Positions 44,138 through 55,145 of a stretch of 64,000 nt of DNA are shown here, piece by piece. A program made the position numbers and the translations under genes. Each line of letters starts with the position of its first letter. Positions within the stretch are counted from its first letter, which is position 1. Location: the NCBI GenBank assembly GCA_963822575.1, contig CAWGHZ010000004.1, positions 310,001-374,000 of the forward strand, in the 5' to 3' direction. The stretch comes from CAWGHZ01 sp963822575. GTDB taxonomy: Bacteria > Pseudomonadota > Alphaproteobacteria > MPNO01 > DASWLB01. Below the pieces are notes generated by a model. It was not told the origin of the DNA and did not search any database. It was given only the letters and a program-made list of their open reading frames with translations.

Positions 44138-44454
44138 CTACCGCTGCTGCGACTGTACCTTGCGCAGGGCGACCGGCTTGCGCGCCGGCGGGGCGAGCCG
44201 CATCGTGTGGTCGCGGCGCATCACCATCGTGTGCGCGCCCCAGCGGACGCGCCGGCTGGCGAAGCTCGCAGTCCACACCGCGAAGCTCAGGCATTCGCGG
44301 ACCGGCACCAGCCAGGGGTGCGGCGGATCTCCGGTCACGATGCGCGCGCGCACCAAGTGGTGCAGCGCGACGCGCAGCGCCACCATCGCCGCGGCCGGCG
44401 CCAGCGCCCAGGCGGCGAAGCCGGGGGCGAGCGTGAGAGCGGCGCGCGGTCCCT
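44138..44454 (-). pseudogene. C-terminal remnant of a HpnI/ceramide-glucosyltransferase-like protein
   Basis: An open stretch of about 105 codons with no complete protein. It begins directly after an in-frame stop near 44455. It encodes a hydrophobic region (about 30 residues, LTLAPGFAAWALAPA...VALRV), then HPWLVPVRECLSFAVWTASF and RRVRWGAHTMVM. This is the end pattern of membrane glycosyltransferases of the HpnI/ceramide glucosyltransferase type, where the final cytoplasmic segment follows the last helices. The catalytic N-terminal two thirds are absent. It is most likely the leftover of a deleted gene. A short in-frame ATG at 44386 could start an 82-residue peptide, but it would be only the tail. 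Confidence 0.6.
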
Positions 44455-44493
44455 AGGTATAAATACGTACGCCGGGTGGGTGAACTCAAGCCC

Positions 44494-44522
44494 CTGGGTG
44501 GGGGCGGTTCGCCCCCGCCCAG
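44494..44522 (-). terminator. Hairpin downstream of the FAH-family gene
   Basis: CTGGGTGGGGGC and GCCCCCGCCCAG pair over 12 positions, with one G-T, around GGTTC. It starts 10 bases after the stop of the FAH-family gene on the minus strand. There is no T-tract. Confidence 0.55.
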
Positions 44523-44531
44523 AGGTCGGGT

Positions 44532-45566
44532 TTAGCGGTTCGGCTTCGCCACCACGCGGGCATGCAGCGTACCGATGGCCGGGTTCCGCACCTCGACCGT
44601 GTCGCCGGGGTGCAGGAACTTCTCGTCGGACGGCGTGCCGTCGTCCTGCAGCGGGCTCGAATCCGCCGCCGTGCCGCGCGCCGTGCCCGAGGCGATCATG
44701 TCGCCCGGGTAGAAGGTGAAGTCGCGCGACAAATGCTCCAGGTACTCGCCGAACGAGAACACCATGTCCTTGGTCGAGAATTTCTGGCGCCGCTCGCCGT
44801 TGACCCAGGTCTCGACGTCGCCGTTGAGCGCGTCGAGCCCCTCGTCCACCACGATGCACGGCCCGATGGAGCAGGACGTGTCGAAGTTCTTCTGCATGGC
44901 GAACTTCAGCGGCCCCGGCTCGACCGCGAGCCGCACCGACCAGTCGCCCAGAAGCGTCGCGCCCCACATGTAGTCCTTGATGTCGGCGGCGCGGACGTCC
45001 TTGCCTTCCTTTCCGATCACGATGGCGAGCTCGCCCTCGTAATCGAGCCGGCGGGCGCGGGCGGGATAGATGATCTCGCCGTTGTCGGGCGTCGATTCGC
45101 GGTCGACCTTCCAGAAGCCCCAGATGCCCTCCTTGCGGATGTGGGCGGCGAAGTCGCCGCCGGGCACGGCGCGCATCTCGCCGCGCTTCGCCGCGCGCTC
45201 GGCCATCGCGCCGGCGTGGTCGGCGAAGTTGCCGCCGGCGCAGGCGACCCGCGCGCCGCGCGGGCGGGGGGCATGCAGCTTCACATCGCCCTGCTTGAAC
45301 ACGATCGCCTCGCCGCGCGGGCCGTTCCTGTCGGCCGCCTTGCCGAAAAGGTGGTCGAGCGCGGCCTGGGCGCCGTCGAGCGCTTCCTTGCCGCCTTCGA
45401 TGAACTGGCCGAGCTCGGCCGGAACGACGCCCGCCGCGAGCTCCACCGCGTTGCGCGCGCCCTTGGCCTCGCGCAGGTACTTGGCGTAGGCGAGCGAGAG
45501 GTCGACGACCTGTCCGTCGCGCTGCGCGCCGGTGCGCTTCTCGGGGCCGAACACGACGATCTTCAT
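44532..45566 (-). CDS. Fumarylacetoacetate hydrolase family protein
   Basis: A 344-residue FAH-superfamily enzyme. Members hydrolyse or decarboxylate C-C bonds in ring-cleavage products, or act as oxaloacetate or acylpyruvate enzymes. The conserved core includes DYEGELAIVIGKEGKDV (acidic metal ligand, about 173-189), YMWGATLLGDWSVR, KNFDTSCSIGPCIV, and the end block PGDMIASGTARGTA. An N-terminal KIVVFG strand region is present. GGAGGAA precedes the ATG by about four bases. No adjacent dioxygenase gene, so the pathway is unknown. Confidence 0.88.
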   Translation of the reverse strand: MKIVVFGPEKRTGAQRDGQVVDLSLAYAKYLREAKGARNAVELAAGVVPAELGQFIEGGKEALDGAQAALDHLFGKAADRNGPRGEAIVFKQGDVKLHAPRPRGARVACAGGNFADHAGAMAERAAKRGEMRAVPGGDFAAHIRKEGIWGFWKVDRESTPDNGEIIYPARARRLDYEGELAIVIGKEGKDVRAADIKDYMWGATLLGDWSVRLAVEPGPLKFAMQKNFDTSCSIGPCIVVDEGLDALNGDVETWVNGERRQKFSTKDMVFSFGEYLEHLSRDFTFYPGDMIASGTARGTAADSSPLQDDGTPSDEKFLHPGDTVEVRNPAIGTLHARVVAKPNR

Positions 45567-45637
45567 GACGTTCCTCCGTATGGGCTGGTTTGGCGCCAGT
45601 CTAGGCGCTCCGCGCCGTTTTGCAATCGGGATGGCGG

Positions 45638-47758
<2,121 letters not shown>

Positions 47759-47871
47759 GCGCCGAATATAGGCCGGCACGCGGAGCTAGGCGAGGGGCGG
47801 CCGTCTTCCCCGTTGCGGGTGGCGGGCGTCGGGCGTAAGTTCCGCGCCGTTTTCCGCCCGAAAGGTGTCGC

Positions 47872-49074
47872 ATGTCGATCCTGGCCAAGCGCCTGGCGCG
47901 CATCAAGCCGTCCCCCACCAATGCGCTGACGGGGCTCGTCGTCGAGCTCAAGGCGCAAGGGCGGGACATCATCTCGCTCGGCGCGGGCGAGCCCGACTTC
48001 GACACGCCGGAGAACATCAAGGAGGCGGCGATCCGCGCCATGCGGGCGGGCGACACCAAGTACACGCCGGTCCCCGGCACACCGGCGCTGCGCAAGGCGA
48101 TCTGCGCCAAGTTCAAGCGCGAGAACGGGCTCGATTACACGCCCGAGCAGATCACCGTCGGCACCGGCGGCAAGCAGGTGCTCTACAACGCCTTCGTCGC
48201 GACGCTCGATCCCGGCGACGAGGTGGTGATCCCCGCACCGTACTGGGTGTCCTACCCGGACATGGTGCTGCTCTGCGAGGGCACGCCGGTCTTCGTGCCG
48301 ACGACCGAGGCGACCGCGTTCAAGATGCGGCCGGAGGAGCTGGAGAAGGCGATCGGACCCAAGACCAAGTGGGTGATGCTCAACTCGCCGTCGAACCCGT
48401 CGGGCGCGGCCTACACGCGGGCCGAGCTCCGCGCCATCTGCGACGTGCTGCTGCGCCACCCGCACGTCTGGGTGATGACGGACGACATGTACGAGCACGT
48501 CATCTACGACGAGTTCGAGTTTACCACGCCGGCCCAGATCGAGCCGAAGCTCTATCCGCGCACGCTCACCATCAACGGCGTGTCCAAGGCCTACTGCATG
48601 ACCGGCTGGCGCATCGGCTATGCCGGCGGGCCGATCGAGCTCATAAAGGCGATGAACATGGTGCAGTCGCAATCGACAACGCACGCCGCCTCGATCAGCC
48701 AGGCCGCCGCGACCGAGGCGCTGAACGGGCCGCAGGACTTCATCCCGAAGCACAACGCCATCTTCAAGGAGCGGCGCGACCTGATCGTCGCCATGCTGAA
48801 TCAGGCGCACGGCATTAGCTGCCGCACGCCCGAGGGCGCGTTCTACGTCTACCCGTCCTGCAAGGGAACGATCGGCAAGACCACGCCCGAGGGCAAGAAG
48901 ATCGAGACCGACACGGATTTCGTGACCTACCTGCTGGAGAGCGAGGGCGTCGCGGTCGTGCAGGGCTCGGCCTTCGGGCTCGCGCCGCATTTCCGCATCT
49001 CCTACGCCACGGCGACCGACCAGCTCGAGGAAGCCGGACGGCGCATCCAGCGGGCGTGTGCGGCGTTGAGGTAG
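47872..49074 (+). CDS. Class I aspartate aminotransferase
   Basis: A 400-residue PLP enzyme of the Ib aspartate aminotransferase group found in Alphaproteobacteria. The start (MSILAKRLARIKPSPTNA) and ISLGAGEPDFDTPENIKEAA are typical. The PLP Lys is in INGVSKAYCMTGWRIGYAGG. LNSPSNPSGAAYTRAEL and the C-terminal Arg-containing FRISYATA are also conserved. It interconverts aspartate/glutamate with oxaloacetate/2-oxoglutarate, and may act on aromatic amino acids or prephenate. It stands alone, between uvrB (opposite strand) and a dispersed repeat. Confidence 0.92.
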   Translation: MSILAKRLARIKPSPTNALTGLVVELKAQGRDIISLGAGEPDFDTPENIKEAAIRAMRAGDTKYTPVPGTPALRKAICAKFKRENGLDYTPEQITVGTGGKQVLYNAFVATLDPGDEVVIPAPYWVSYPDMVLLCEGTPVFVPTTEATAFKMRPEELEKAIGPKTKWVMLNSPSNPSGAAYTRAELRAICDVLLRHPHVWVMTDDMYEHVIYDEFEFTTPAQIEPKLYPRTLTINGVSKAYCMTGWRIGYAGGPIELIKAMNMVQSQSTTHAASISQAAATEALNGPQDFIPKHNAIFKERRDLIVAMLNQAHGISCRTPEGAFYVYPSCKGTIGKTTPEGKKIETDTDFVTYLLESEGVAVVQGSAFGLAPHFRISYATATDQLEEAGRRIQRACAALR

Positions 49075-49092
49075 GCGGGCGAGTACCACAAG

Positions 49093-49213
49093 CCGTTCGC
49101 CCTGAGGAGGCCGCGAAGCGGCCGTCTCGAAGGGCGACGGCGGCACGACCTCAGGGCTTCATGCGTCGAGACGCGTCTTCGCTCTGCGAAGCCGCTCCTC
49201 AGCACGAACGGAA
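49093..49213. repeat. Dispersed intergenic inverted repeat, copy 3
   Basis: A block of about 120 bases between the aminotransferase and amidohydrolase genes. It begins CCGTTCGCCCTGAGGAG and ends CTCCTCAGCACGAACGG, with internal CGTCTCGAAGGGCGACGG. It is related in ends and internal words to the copies at 1832 and 35069, but more rearranged inside. Confidence 0.72.
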
Positions 49214-49232
49214 ATATTTGGATGCGTGGCCG

Positions 49233-50495
49233 CTACTGCGCTGCGGCCGCGACCTGGGCGGGCTGGGTTGCGGGCGCCTTGTGGAACCTGCCGTCCTTCA
49301 TGATGGCGAGGAGGCGCGAGCGCTCCTCGAGGATCGTCACGTCCCGGGTGGGGTCGCCGTCCACCAGCAGGATGTCGGCGAGGAAGCCGGGCTTCACCTG
49401 GCCCAGCTCGTCGCCCATCCCCATCAGCTCGCCGCCCGTCCGGGTCGCCGCGACCAGCACCTCGGTCGGCGTATAGCCGAACAGCTTCACGAACAGCCCC
49501 AAATCGCGCGCGTTGCGCCCGATCGGGTTGTAGGGGAAGCCGTAATCCCCGCCCGGCAGCACGCGGACGCCGCGTTTTCGCATCTCGGGATAGAGGCGCT
49601 GCATCCGCTCGATGCCGCCTGTCGCGCCCATCTCCGCGGCCTTCTTCGTGTCGATGCCGAACGCCTCGGCCTCGTGGACGCGCGACCAGAGAAGCCCCAC
49701 GGCGGGCGCAACGAACAGCCGGTCCTTCGCCGCCTCGATCATGTCGAGCGCCTCGTCGTCGGCGTAGGAGCAGTGATAGAGGATGCGGAAGCCGTTCTTC
49801 ACCGCAAGCTTCACCGCGTCCGCCGCCTGCGAATGGCAGGAGAGCCAGACGTCCGACTCGCGCGCCTGCGCGCCGATCGCCGCCACCTCGTCCTCGGAAT
49901 AGACGACATTCTTCCCGCCGCCCGGTGAGAACCCGTCGTCGCCCGACAGCAGGAACTTGATCGAGTCCACCCCGTCGGCGGCGATGGCGCGGACGTAATT
50001 GCGCAGCGCCTCGGGCCCGCGGCCGTGGTCGCCGTCGTGGCTCTTGGGCACGCCCATCACGTTGCCCGCCGCGCGCTCGATCGACGACGCGACGAGGCGC
50101 GGCCCCGGCTGGTAGCCGGCGTCGATCTCGTCGCGCAGCGCGACCTCGAAGCGCGGGCCCAAGGAGCCCGCGGAGTACGCGCTGGTGAAGCCGCTATCGA
50201 GCGTGACGCGGGCGTTGTAGGCGGTGATGAGAAGATGCTCCTCCGGCGGCAGCATCATCGCGTTGATGACGCGCCCCACCGAGGACGGCCAGGAGAGATG
50301 CGCGTGCGCCTCGACGAGCCCCGGCATCGCCGTCGCGCCGTGACCCGCAACGATTTCCGCCCCGGCGCGCGGCAGGCGCTCGACGCCCTTGGCGACGGCA
50401 GTGACGCGGTTGCCTTCGACCAGCACCTCGCCCGGAAAGGGCGGTGCGCCCGAGCCGTCGAACACCGAAACGTCCGTGAACAGGATTCGAGTCAT
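49233..50495 (-). CDS. Amidohydrolase family protein (imidazolonepropionase/prolidase-like)
   Basis: A 420-residue metal-dependent hydrolase. The HxH pair lies in MPGLVEAHAHLSWP (about 57-70). Further metal ligands are expected at LSCHSQAADAVK and YHCSYADDEALDMI (His), and Asp in LPGGDYGFPYN. The beta-sandwich ends are LFTDVSVFDGSG at the start and KPGFLADILLVDGDPTRDVTIL near the end. The ATG at 50495 has GGGAGG six bases upstream. The substrate is unknown; cyclic amides, imides and dipeptides are handled by related enzymes. It is divergent from the EF-G-like gene. Confidence 0.88.
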   Translation of the reverse strand: MTRILFTDVSVFDGSGAPPFPGEVLVEGNRVTAVAKGVERLPRAGAEIVAGHGATAMPGLVEAHAHLSWPSSVGRVINAMMLPPEEHLLITAYNARVTLDSGFTSAYSAGSLGPRFEVALRDEIDAGYQPGPRLVASSIERAAGNVMGVPKSHDGDHGRGPEALRNYVRAIAADGVDSIKFLLSGDDGFSPGGGKNVVYSEDEVAAIGAQARESDVWLSCHSQAADAVKLAVKNGFRILYHCSYADDEALDMIEAAKDRLFVAPAVGLLWSRVHEAEAFGIDTKKAAEMGATGGIERMQRLYPEMRKRGVRVLPGGDYGFPYNPIGRNARDLGLFVKLFGYTPTEVLVAATRTGGELMGMGDELGQVKPGFLADILLVDGDPTRDVTILEERSRLLAIMKDGRFHKAPATQPAQVAAAAQ

Positions 50496-50639
50496 CGCGG
50501 CCTCCCGCATCCCTTCGAGCAGCGTAGCACCCACGGAATCCACTTGCATCCATTTCGCCCGCCTGAAAACATATTGCCACGGAACGAGCGCGAATGACGC
50601 CAATTTGCGCGGGTTTCTGCCCGCGCGGGGAGACGACCT

Positions 50640-52679
50640 ATGGCCACCAAACCGCCCGCCGGACCGCGCTGCGCCGCGCTGGTCGGCCCGTATCTCAGCG
50701 GCAAGACGTCCCTTCTCGAAAGCCTCCTGTTCGCGACCGGCGCGATCCCGCGCAAGGGCAACGTGAAGGACGGCAACACGGTTGGCGACGCGTCCGCGGA
50801 GGCGCGCGACCGGACGATGTCGGTCGAGGTCACTGCCGCCGATGCCAAGTTCCTCGACGAGCCGTGGACCTTCCTCGACTGCCCGGGCTCGGTCGAGTTC
50901 TTCCAGGAGACGATCAACGCGCTGATGGTGGCCGACGCCGCCGTCGTGGTGTGCGAGCCGGTGCCCGAGCGCGCCATGGCGCTCGCGCCCTTGTTCAAGG
51001 CGCTGGCCGACCACCAGGTGCCGCATCTCCTCTTCATCAACAAGGTGGACCACGCCGAGGTCGACGTGCGCGGCGTTCTCGAGGCGCTGCAGGGCGTGGC
51101 CGACCGACCGCTGGTGCTGCGCGAGCTGCCGATCCGCGAGGGCGAGAAGATCACCGGCTACGTCGATCTGGTGAGCGAGCGCGCCTACCGCTACCAGCCG
51201 GGCAAGCCGTCGGCGCTGATCGAGATTCCCGACGCGATCAAGTCCGAGGAATCCTCGGCGCGCACCGAGCTGCTCGAGGCGCTGGCCGATTTCGACGACA
51301 CGCTCCTCGAGAAGCTCTTGGAGGACGCGGTGCCGCCGTCCGCCGACATCTACGGCCAGCTCGCCAAGGACTTCGCCGAGGGGCTGATCGTGCCCGTGCT
51401 GGTGGGCGCGGCCGAGCAAGACCATGGCGTCCGGCGCCTCCTCAAGGCGCTGCGCCACGAGGTGCCGGACGTGCGCCAGACCGCCGAGCGGCGCGGCATC
51501 GCGCCGGGCGGCGAGCCGGTCGTGCAGGTGTTCAAGACGCTCTACGCCGCGCAGTCGGGCAAGCTCTCGCTCGCCCGCGTGTGGCGCGGCGAGCTCGCGG
51601 AGGGCGCGACGCTCAACGACGCGCGCGTCGGCGGCATCGTCTCGCTGGTCGGCATGAACCAGACCAAGCTCACCAAGGCCGAGGCGGGGCGCGTCGTCGC
51701 GCTCGCGCGCATGGACACGATCCGCACCGGCGCGCTGCTGACGCCGTCGGGCAAGGCGCCCGAAGGTGCGGCGCCCTGGCCCGCGCCGTTCGCGCCGGTC
51801 TATTCAGTGGTGATCGCCGCCGAGAACCGCAACGACGAGGTGAAGCTCACCGGCGCGTTGCAGCGCCTGATCGACGAGGACCCGTCGCTCAGCTACCACC
51901 ACAACAACGAGACGCAGGAGCTGGTGCTCTACGGCCAGGGCGAGATCCACCTCCAGGTCGCGCTTGCCCGGCTCAAGTCGAAGTACAACGTGCCGGTGAA
52001 GTCGGCGCGCCCGCAGGTGCCCTACCAGGAGACGATCCGCAAGGGCATCCTCCAGCACGGCCGCTTCAAGCGCCAGACCGGCGGGCACGGCCAGTTCGGC
52101 GACGTGCATCTCGACATCAAGCCGCTGCCGCGCGGCGCCGGTTTCAAGTTCGACGATCAGGTGGTCGGCGGCGCGGTGCCGCGCCAGTACATCCCCGCGG
52201 TCGAGGCCGGCACGCGCGAGTTCATGCAGAAGGGCATCCTCGGCTTCCCGGTCGTCGACATTTCGGTGACCCTGACCGACGGCCAGTACCACTCGGTCGA
52301 TTCCTCCGAAATGGCGTTCAAGCAGGCCGCGCGGGTGACGCTGAGCGAGGCGCTGCCCAAATGCGATCCGGTGCTCCTGGAGCCGATTTACAAGGTCGAG
52401 ATCGACGTGCCGTCCGATTTCACCAACAAGGTGCACGGGCTGATCTCGTCGCGGCGCGGCCAGATCCTCGGCTTTGCGCCGAAGGAGGGCTGGCAGGGCT
52501 GGGACACGGTGCAGGCGCACATGCCGCAGTCGGAGCTGCACGATCTGATCATCGAGCTGCGCTCGCTCTCGCAGGGGGCGGCGACCTACCGCGCGGATTT
52601 CGACCACATGCAGGAGCTGACCGGCCGCCTCGCCGACGAGGTCCTGCAGCGCCGCGAGGCCGCTGCCGCGGCGTCGTAG
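50640..52679 (+). CDS. EF-G-like translational GTPase (FusA2 type)
   Basis: A 679-residue protein with EF-G architecture: G domain (about 1-260), domain II, then domains III-V ending in RRGQILGF and DLIIELRSLSQGAATYRADF. It differs from canonical FusA. The P-loop is GPYLSGKTS (16-24) with no GHIDAGKT form. G2 lacks the RGITI motif, and G3 reads DCPGSVEF in place of DTPGHVDF. G4 is NKVD. This matches the paralogous EF-G-like group whose cellular job is not settled; some members do not support ordinary translocation. No rps/tuf neighbours are present, which also argues against the housekeeping gene. GGGAGA precedes the ATG. Confidence 0.9.
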   Translation: MATKPPAGPRCAALVGPYLSGKTSLLESLLFATGAIPRKGNVKDGNTVGDASAEARDRTMSVEVTAADAKFLDEPWTFLDCPGSVEFFQETINALMVADAAVVVCEPVPERAMALAPLFKALADHQVPHLLFINKVDHAEVDVRGVLEALQGVADRPLVLRELPIREGEKITGYVDLVSERAYRYQPGKPSALIEIPDAIKSEESSARTELLEALADFDDTLLEKLLEDAVPPSADIYGQLAKDFAEGLIVPVLVGAAEQDHGVRRLLKALRHEVPDVRQTAERRGIAPGGEPVVQVFKTLYAAQSGKLSLARVWRGELAEGATLNDARVGGIVSLVGMNQTKLTKAEAGRVVALARMDTIRTGALLTPSGKAPEGAAPWPAPFAPVYSVVIAAENRNDEVKLTGALQRLIDEDPSLSYHHNNETQELVLYGQGEIHLQVALARLKSKYNVPVKSARPQVPYQETIRKGILQHGRFKRQTGGHGQFGDVHLDIKPLPRGAGFKFDDQVVGGAVPRQYIPAVEAGTREFMQKGILGFPVVDISVTLTDGQYHSVDSSEMAFKQAARVTLSEALPKCDPVLLEPIYKVEIDVPSDFTNKVHGLISSRRGQILGFAPKEGWQGWDTVQAHMPQSELHDLIIELRSLSQGAATYRADFDHMQELTGRLADEVLQRREAAAAAS

Positions 52680-52773
52680 CGCCCACTCACGCGGACGCGC
52701 GGCGGGTCGGGGACCCGCCCCGACACGCGCGGCAACCGGGCGGCTGTAGGGGCCGGTCTCCGACCGGCCCTCT

Positions 52774-53610
52774 TCACCGGCGCGACCGACCGCGGCTTTC
52801 GGAGGGATACGCGAGCGGCACGGCGGCCTCCGGCGACAGCGTGCGGAAGGTGAAGCTCTCTTGCAGATAGAGCGTTACCGTCTCGGCCGTGTGCGCCAGG
52901 TAGCCGATCGAGACGTCCTGGCCCACCGTCAGCTCGAAATCGCCGCCGCGCACCGACAGCACCACCGCCCCGTCGAGCGCCGGCGCCCAGACCACCGGAC
53001 CGTCGAGGATGCGGCCGAGATTCTGGATCACCGGGAAGCCGCCGCCCTTGGTCATGGTCTTGGTGAGGCCGGTAAAGCAGCGCATGCCGAGCGCCACGCC
53101 GAACGGGCCGTCGACCCCGTCGCGCTTCAGCTTGTCGAGCGCCTCGGCCACCACTTGCGGATAGTCCTCGTACTCGGGCGGGATGGTCAGCGCCGCGCCG
53201 GCGGAGGCCTCGCAAATGCCGCGGATGTGGCCAGCCGCGTAGCCGTGGAACACGGCGCGGTCCTCGGCCATCGCGAGCTTCACCGCCGCCTCGCGAACAG
53301 GGTCGAGGTCCGGATCGGCGGCGCCGCGCCCGACCGTCTCCAGCTCGGCGCGGGAGAGCTCGAAGCTCGCGCGCAGCTCCACGAGCGGCAGCACCTGGCG
53401 CAGCCGCGCCGCGATGCCGTCGCCGGGGCCCGGGCGGAGGTCTTCGATGCGGCCGAGATTGACGCAGGACGTGGACCAGCCGTGCGGGCCCGAGAAATCC
53501 ACCACACGGCGCGCGCCCAGCGTGCCCTTGAGCGCGCGCTTGGCCTCGGTCTCGATCTCGCCCCACGCGGCCTCGGAGACGGGCGCGAGTTCTCGCAGAA
53601 GATCGTCCAT
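52774..53610 (-). CDS. Encapsulin nanocompartment shell protein
   Basis: A 278-residue family 1 encapsulin (formerly linocin M18 family, HK97 fold) that self-assembles into an icosahedral protein shell. The N-terminal MDDLLRELAPVSEAAWGEIETEA is typical of the helix that binds cargo peptides. RRVVDFSGPHGW and the C-terminal HTAETVTLYLQESFTFR segment are also hallmarks. It starts three bases after the encapsulated ferritin gene, with GGAGGGAG just upstream of the ATG, so cargo and shell are co-translated. The pair forms an iron-storage compartment. Confidence 0.95.
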   Translation of the reverse strand: MDDLLRELAPVSEAAWGEIETEAKRALKGTLGARRVVDFSGPHGWSTSCVNLGRIEDLRPGPGDGIAARLRQVLPLVELRASFELSRAELETVGRGAADPDLDPVREAAVKLAMAEDRAVFHGYAAGHIRGICEASAGAALTIPPEYEDYPQVVAEALDKLKRDGVDGPFGVALGMRCFTGLTKTMTKGGGFPVIQNLGRILDGPVVWAPALDGAVVLSVRGGDFELTVGQDVSIGYLAHTAETVTLYLQESFTFRTLSPEAAVPLAYPSESRGRSRR

Positions 53611-53613
53611 CCC

Positions 53614-54000
53614 TCACTCCCTCCTCAGGCTGCCGACATCGAGCGATCCGGTCCGGCCGCCGGCCGAAGGTGCGCCGGTCGTTTCCGCGCCCCCATCCTC
53701 GGTCGCGGCCTTTTCGACCTCGGTGATCGGGCCTTCGCTGCCGATATAGGTGCCGATCATCTCGGCGAACTTGGCGTCGCGCCGGCGCAGCCATTCGAGG
53801 AGCATCATGGCGTGCTCCTTCTCCTCGTCGCGGTTGTGCGCGAGAATCTCCTTCAGGGCGGGGTCGGTCGCCGCCGCGGCGCGCTGGTTGTACCAGTCCA
53901 CCGCCTCCAGCTCCTCCATCAGCGAGACGATCGCGCGGTGGACGTCGATCACCTCCGGGCCGAGCTTTTCGGGCGGTTCGTGAAGCTGTTCGCTCGCCAT
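53614..54000 (-). CDS. Encapsulated ferritin (EncFtn) cargo protein
   Basis: A 128-residue half-ferritin. The two-helix core (about 14-80) has the iron-site residues Glu30, Glu60 and His63, and Trp36. These match EncFtn of Rhodospirillum rubrum (Glu32, Glu62, His65, Trp38) with a constant offset of two. Such proteins form a decameric ring whose ferroxidase site lies between two subunits. A flexible Gly/Ala/Thr tail ends in TGSLDVGSLRRE, the encapsulin-targeting peptide. It is upstream of the shell gene, and AGGAGGGG precedes the ATG. It oxidises Fe(II) and passes iron into the shell. Confidence 0.95.
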   Translation of the reverse strand: MASEQLHEPPEKLGPEVIDVHRAIVSLMEELEAVDWYNQRAAAATDPALKEILAHNRDEEKEHAMMLLEWLRRRDAKFAEMIGTYIGSEGPITEVEKAATEDGGAETTGAPSAGGRTGSLDVGSLRRE

Positions 54001-54170
54001 CTCCCCTCCTGTGGCTCTGTCGTTGGATCACTATATGGGGAACGAGGCGGGGCCGATCAAATTCCTTGCCCCCGGGCGACACGACGCAAGAAATCGTGAA
54101 TAAGTTTCATTTCACCCTGGCCGCGCGAGGGGCTAGTTCTATCGCATCGACGCATCACGAGGAGGTCGGC

Positions 54171-55145
54171 ATGCTGGTTCGATCGAAGCGCGGCTGGGAG
54201 ATGGCGGAGCGCGACGCGACGCCGGAGAGCGTGTTCCACGACCGGCGCCGCCTGGTGACGGCGATCGCCGCCGGGCCGATCCTGGCGCCGATGGCCCTCA
54301 GGGCGCTTTCGGCGACGGCTGAGGCGGCCGCGCCGGCCGACCCGTCGGCCGGGCTCTATCCGGCCACGCGCAACATGCGCTACAAGCTCGACCGCGCGGT
54401 CACGCCGGCCAAGGACTCGACCACCTACAACAATTTCTACGAGTACGGCACCTCCAAGGACATCTGGGAGGATGCGCAGCAACTCAAGATCCGTCCCTGG
54501 ACGATCAAGATCGAAGGGATGGTCGAAAAGGAGATGGAGCTCGGCATCGATGACCTTCTGAAGAAGGTCAAGCTGGAGGAGCGGCTCTACCGCCACCGCT
54601 GCGTCGAGGCGTGGTCGATGGCGGTGCCCTGGTCCGGCTTCCCGATGAAGTCGCTGGTCGAGATCGCCAAGCCCACGTCGGGGGCGAAGTACATCGTGAT
54701 GCAGACGCTCGACGATAAGCACCAGATGCCGGGCCTCCGCAATTTTATGTTCCCCTGGCCCTACATCGAGGGCGTGACCATGGCGGAGGCGACGAACGAG
54801 CTCGCCTTCATGGTGACCGGCATGTACGGCAAGCCGGTGCCGAAGCAGGACGGCGCGCCGCTCCGCCTGGCGCTGCCGTGGAAGTACGGCTTCAAGTCGA
54901 TCAAGTCGATCGTGCGGTTCACCTTCTCCGACAAGCGGCCCGAGACGTTCTGGGCCAAGGCCGGGCCCGACGAGTACGGCTTCTGGGCCAACGTCAACCC
55001 CAAGGTGCCGCATCCGCGCTGGTCTCAGGCGACCGAGGAGGTGCTCGGCACCATGGCGCGCGTGCCGACGCAGCTCTTCAACGGCTACGGCGAATACGTC
55101 GCCGGCCTCTACAACGACATGAAGGGCGAGAAGCTGTTCATGTAG
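54171..55145 (+). CDS. msrP: Periplasmic methionine sulfoxide reductase catalytic subunit MsrP (YedY)
   Basis: A 324-residue molybdopterin enzyme of the sulfite oxidase fold that repairs oxidised periplasmic methionines. The Mo-ligand Cys144 lies in YRHRCVEAWSMAVPWSG. The N-terminal leader has a twin-arginine-like DRRRLVTAIAAGPILAP (about 24-40), which would give Tat export of the folded protein. The ATG at 54171 is chosen because GAGGAGG lies six bases upstream; more upstream in-frame starts lack this and lengthen the leader. The usual haem membrane partner MsrQ is not next to it in this window. It is divergent from the encapsulin cargo gene. Confidence 0.93.
   Translation: MLVRSKRGWEMAERDATPESVFHDRRRLVTAIAAGPILAPMALRALSATAEAAAPADPSAGLYPATRNMRYKLDRAVTPAKDSTTYNNFYEYGTSKDIWEDAQQLKIRPWTIKIEGMVEKEMELGIDDLLKKVKLEERLYRHRCVEAWSMAVPWSGFPMKSLVEIAKPTSGAKYIVMQTLDDKHQMPGLRNFMFPWPYIEGVTMAEATNELAFMVTGMYGKPVPKQDGAPLRLALPWKYGFKSIKSIVRFTFSDKRPETFWAKAGPDEYGFWANVNPKVPHPRWSQATEEVLGTMARVPTQLFNGYGEYVAGLYNDMKGEKLFM

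Noticed and set aside
41719..44436. A 905-codon plus-strand open frame over uvrD
   Set aside because: It is antisense to a full set of UvrD helicase motifs and has no domain of its own.
49233..51458. A 741-residue fusion of an upstream protein with the amidohydrolase
   Set aside because: The extra N-terminal part is antisense to the EF-G-like gene; the amidohydrolase has its own ribosome-binding site and start at 50495.
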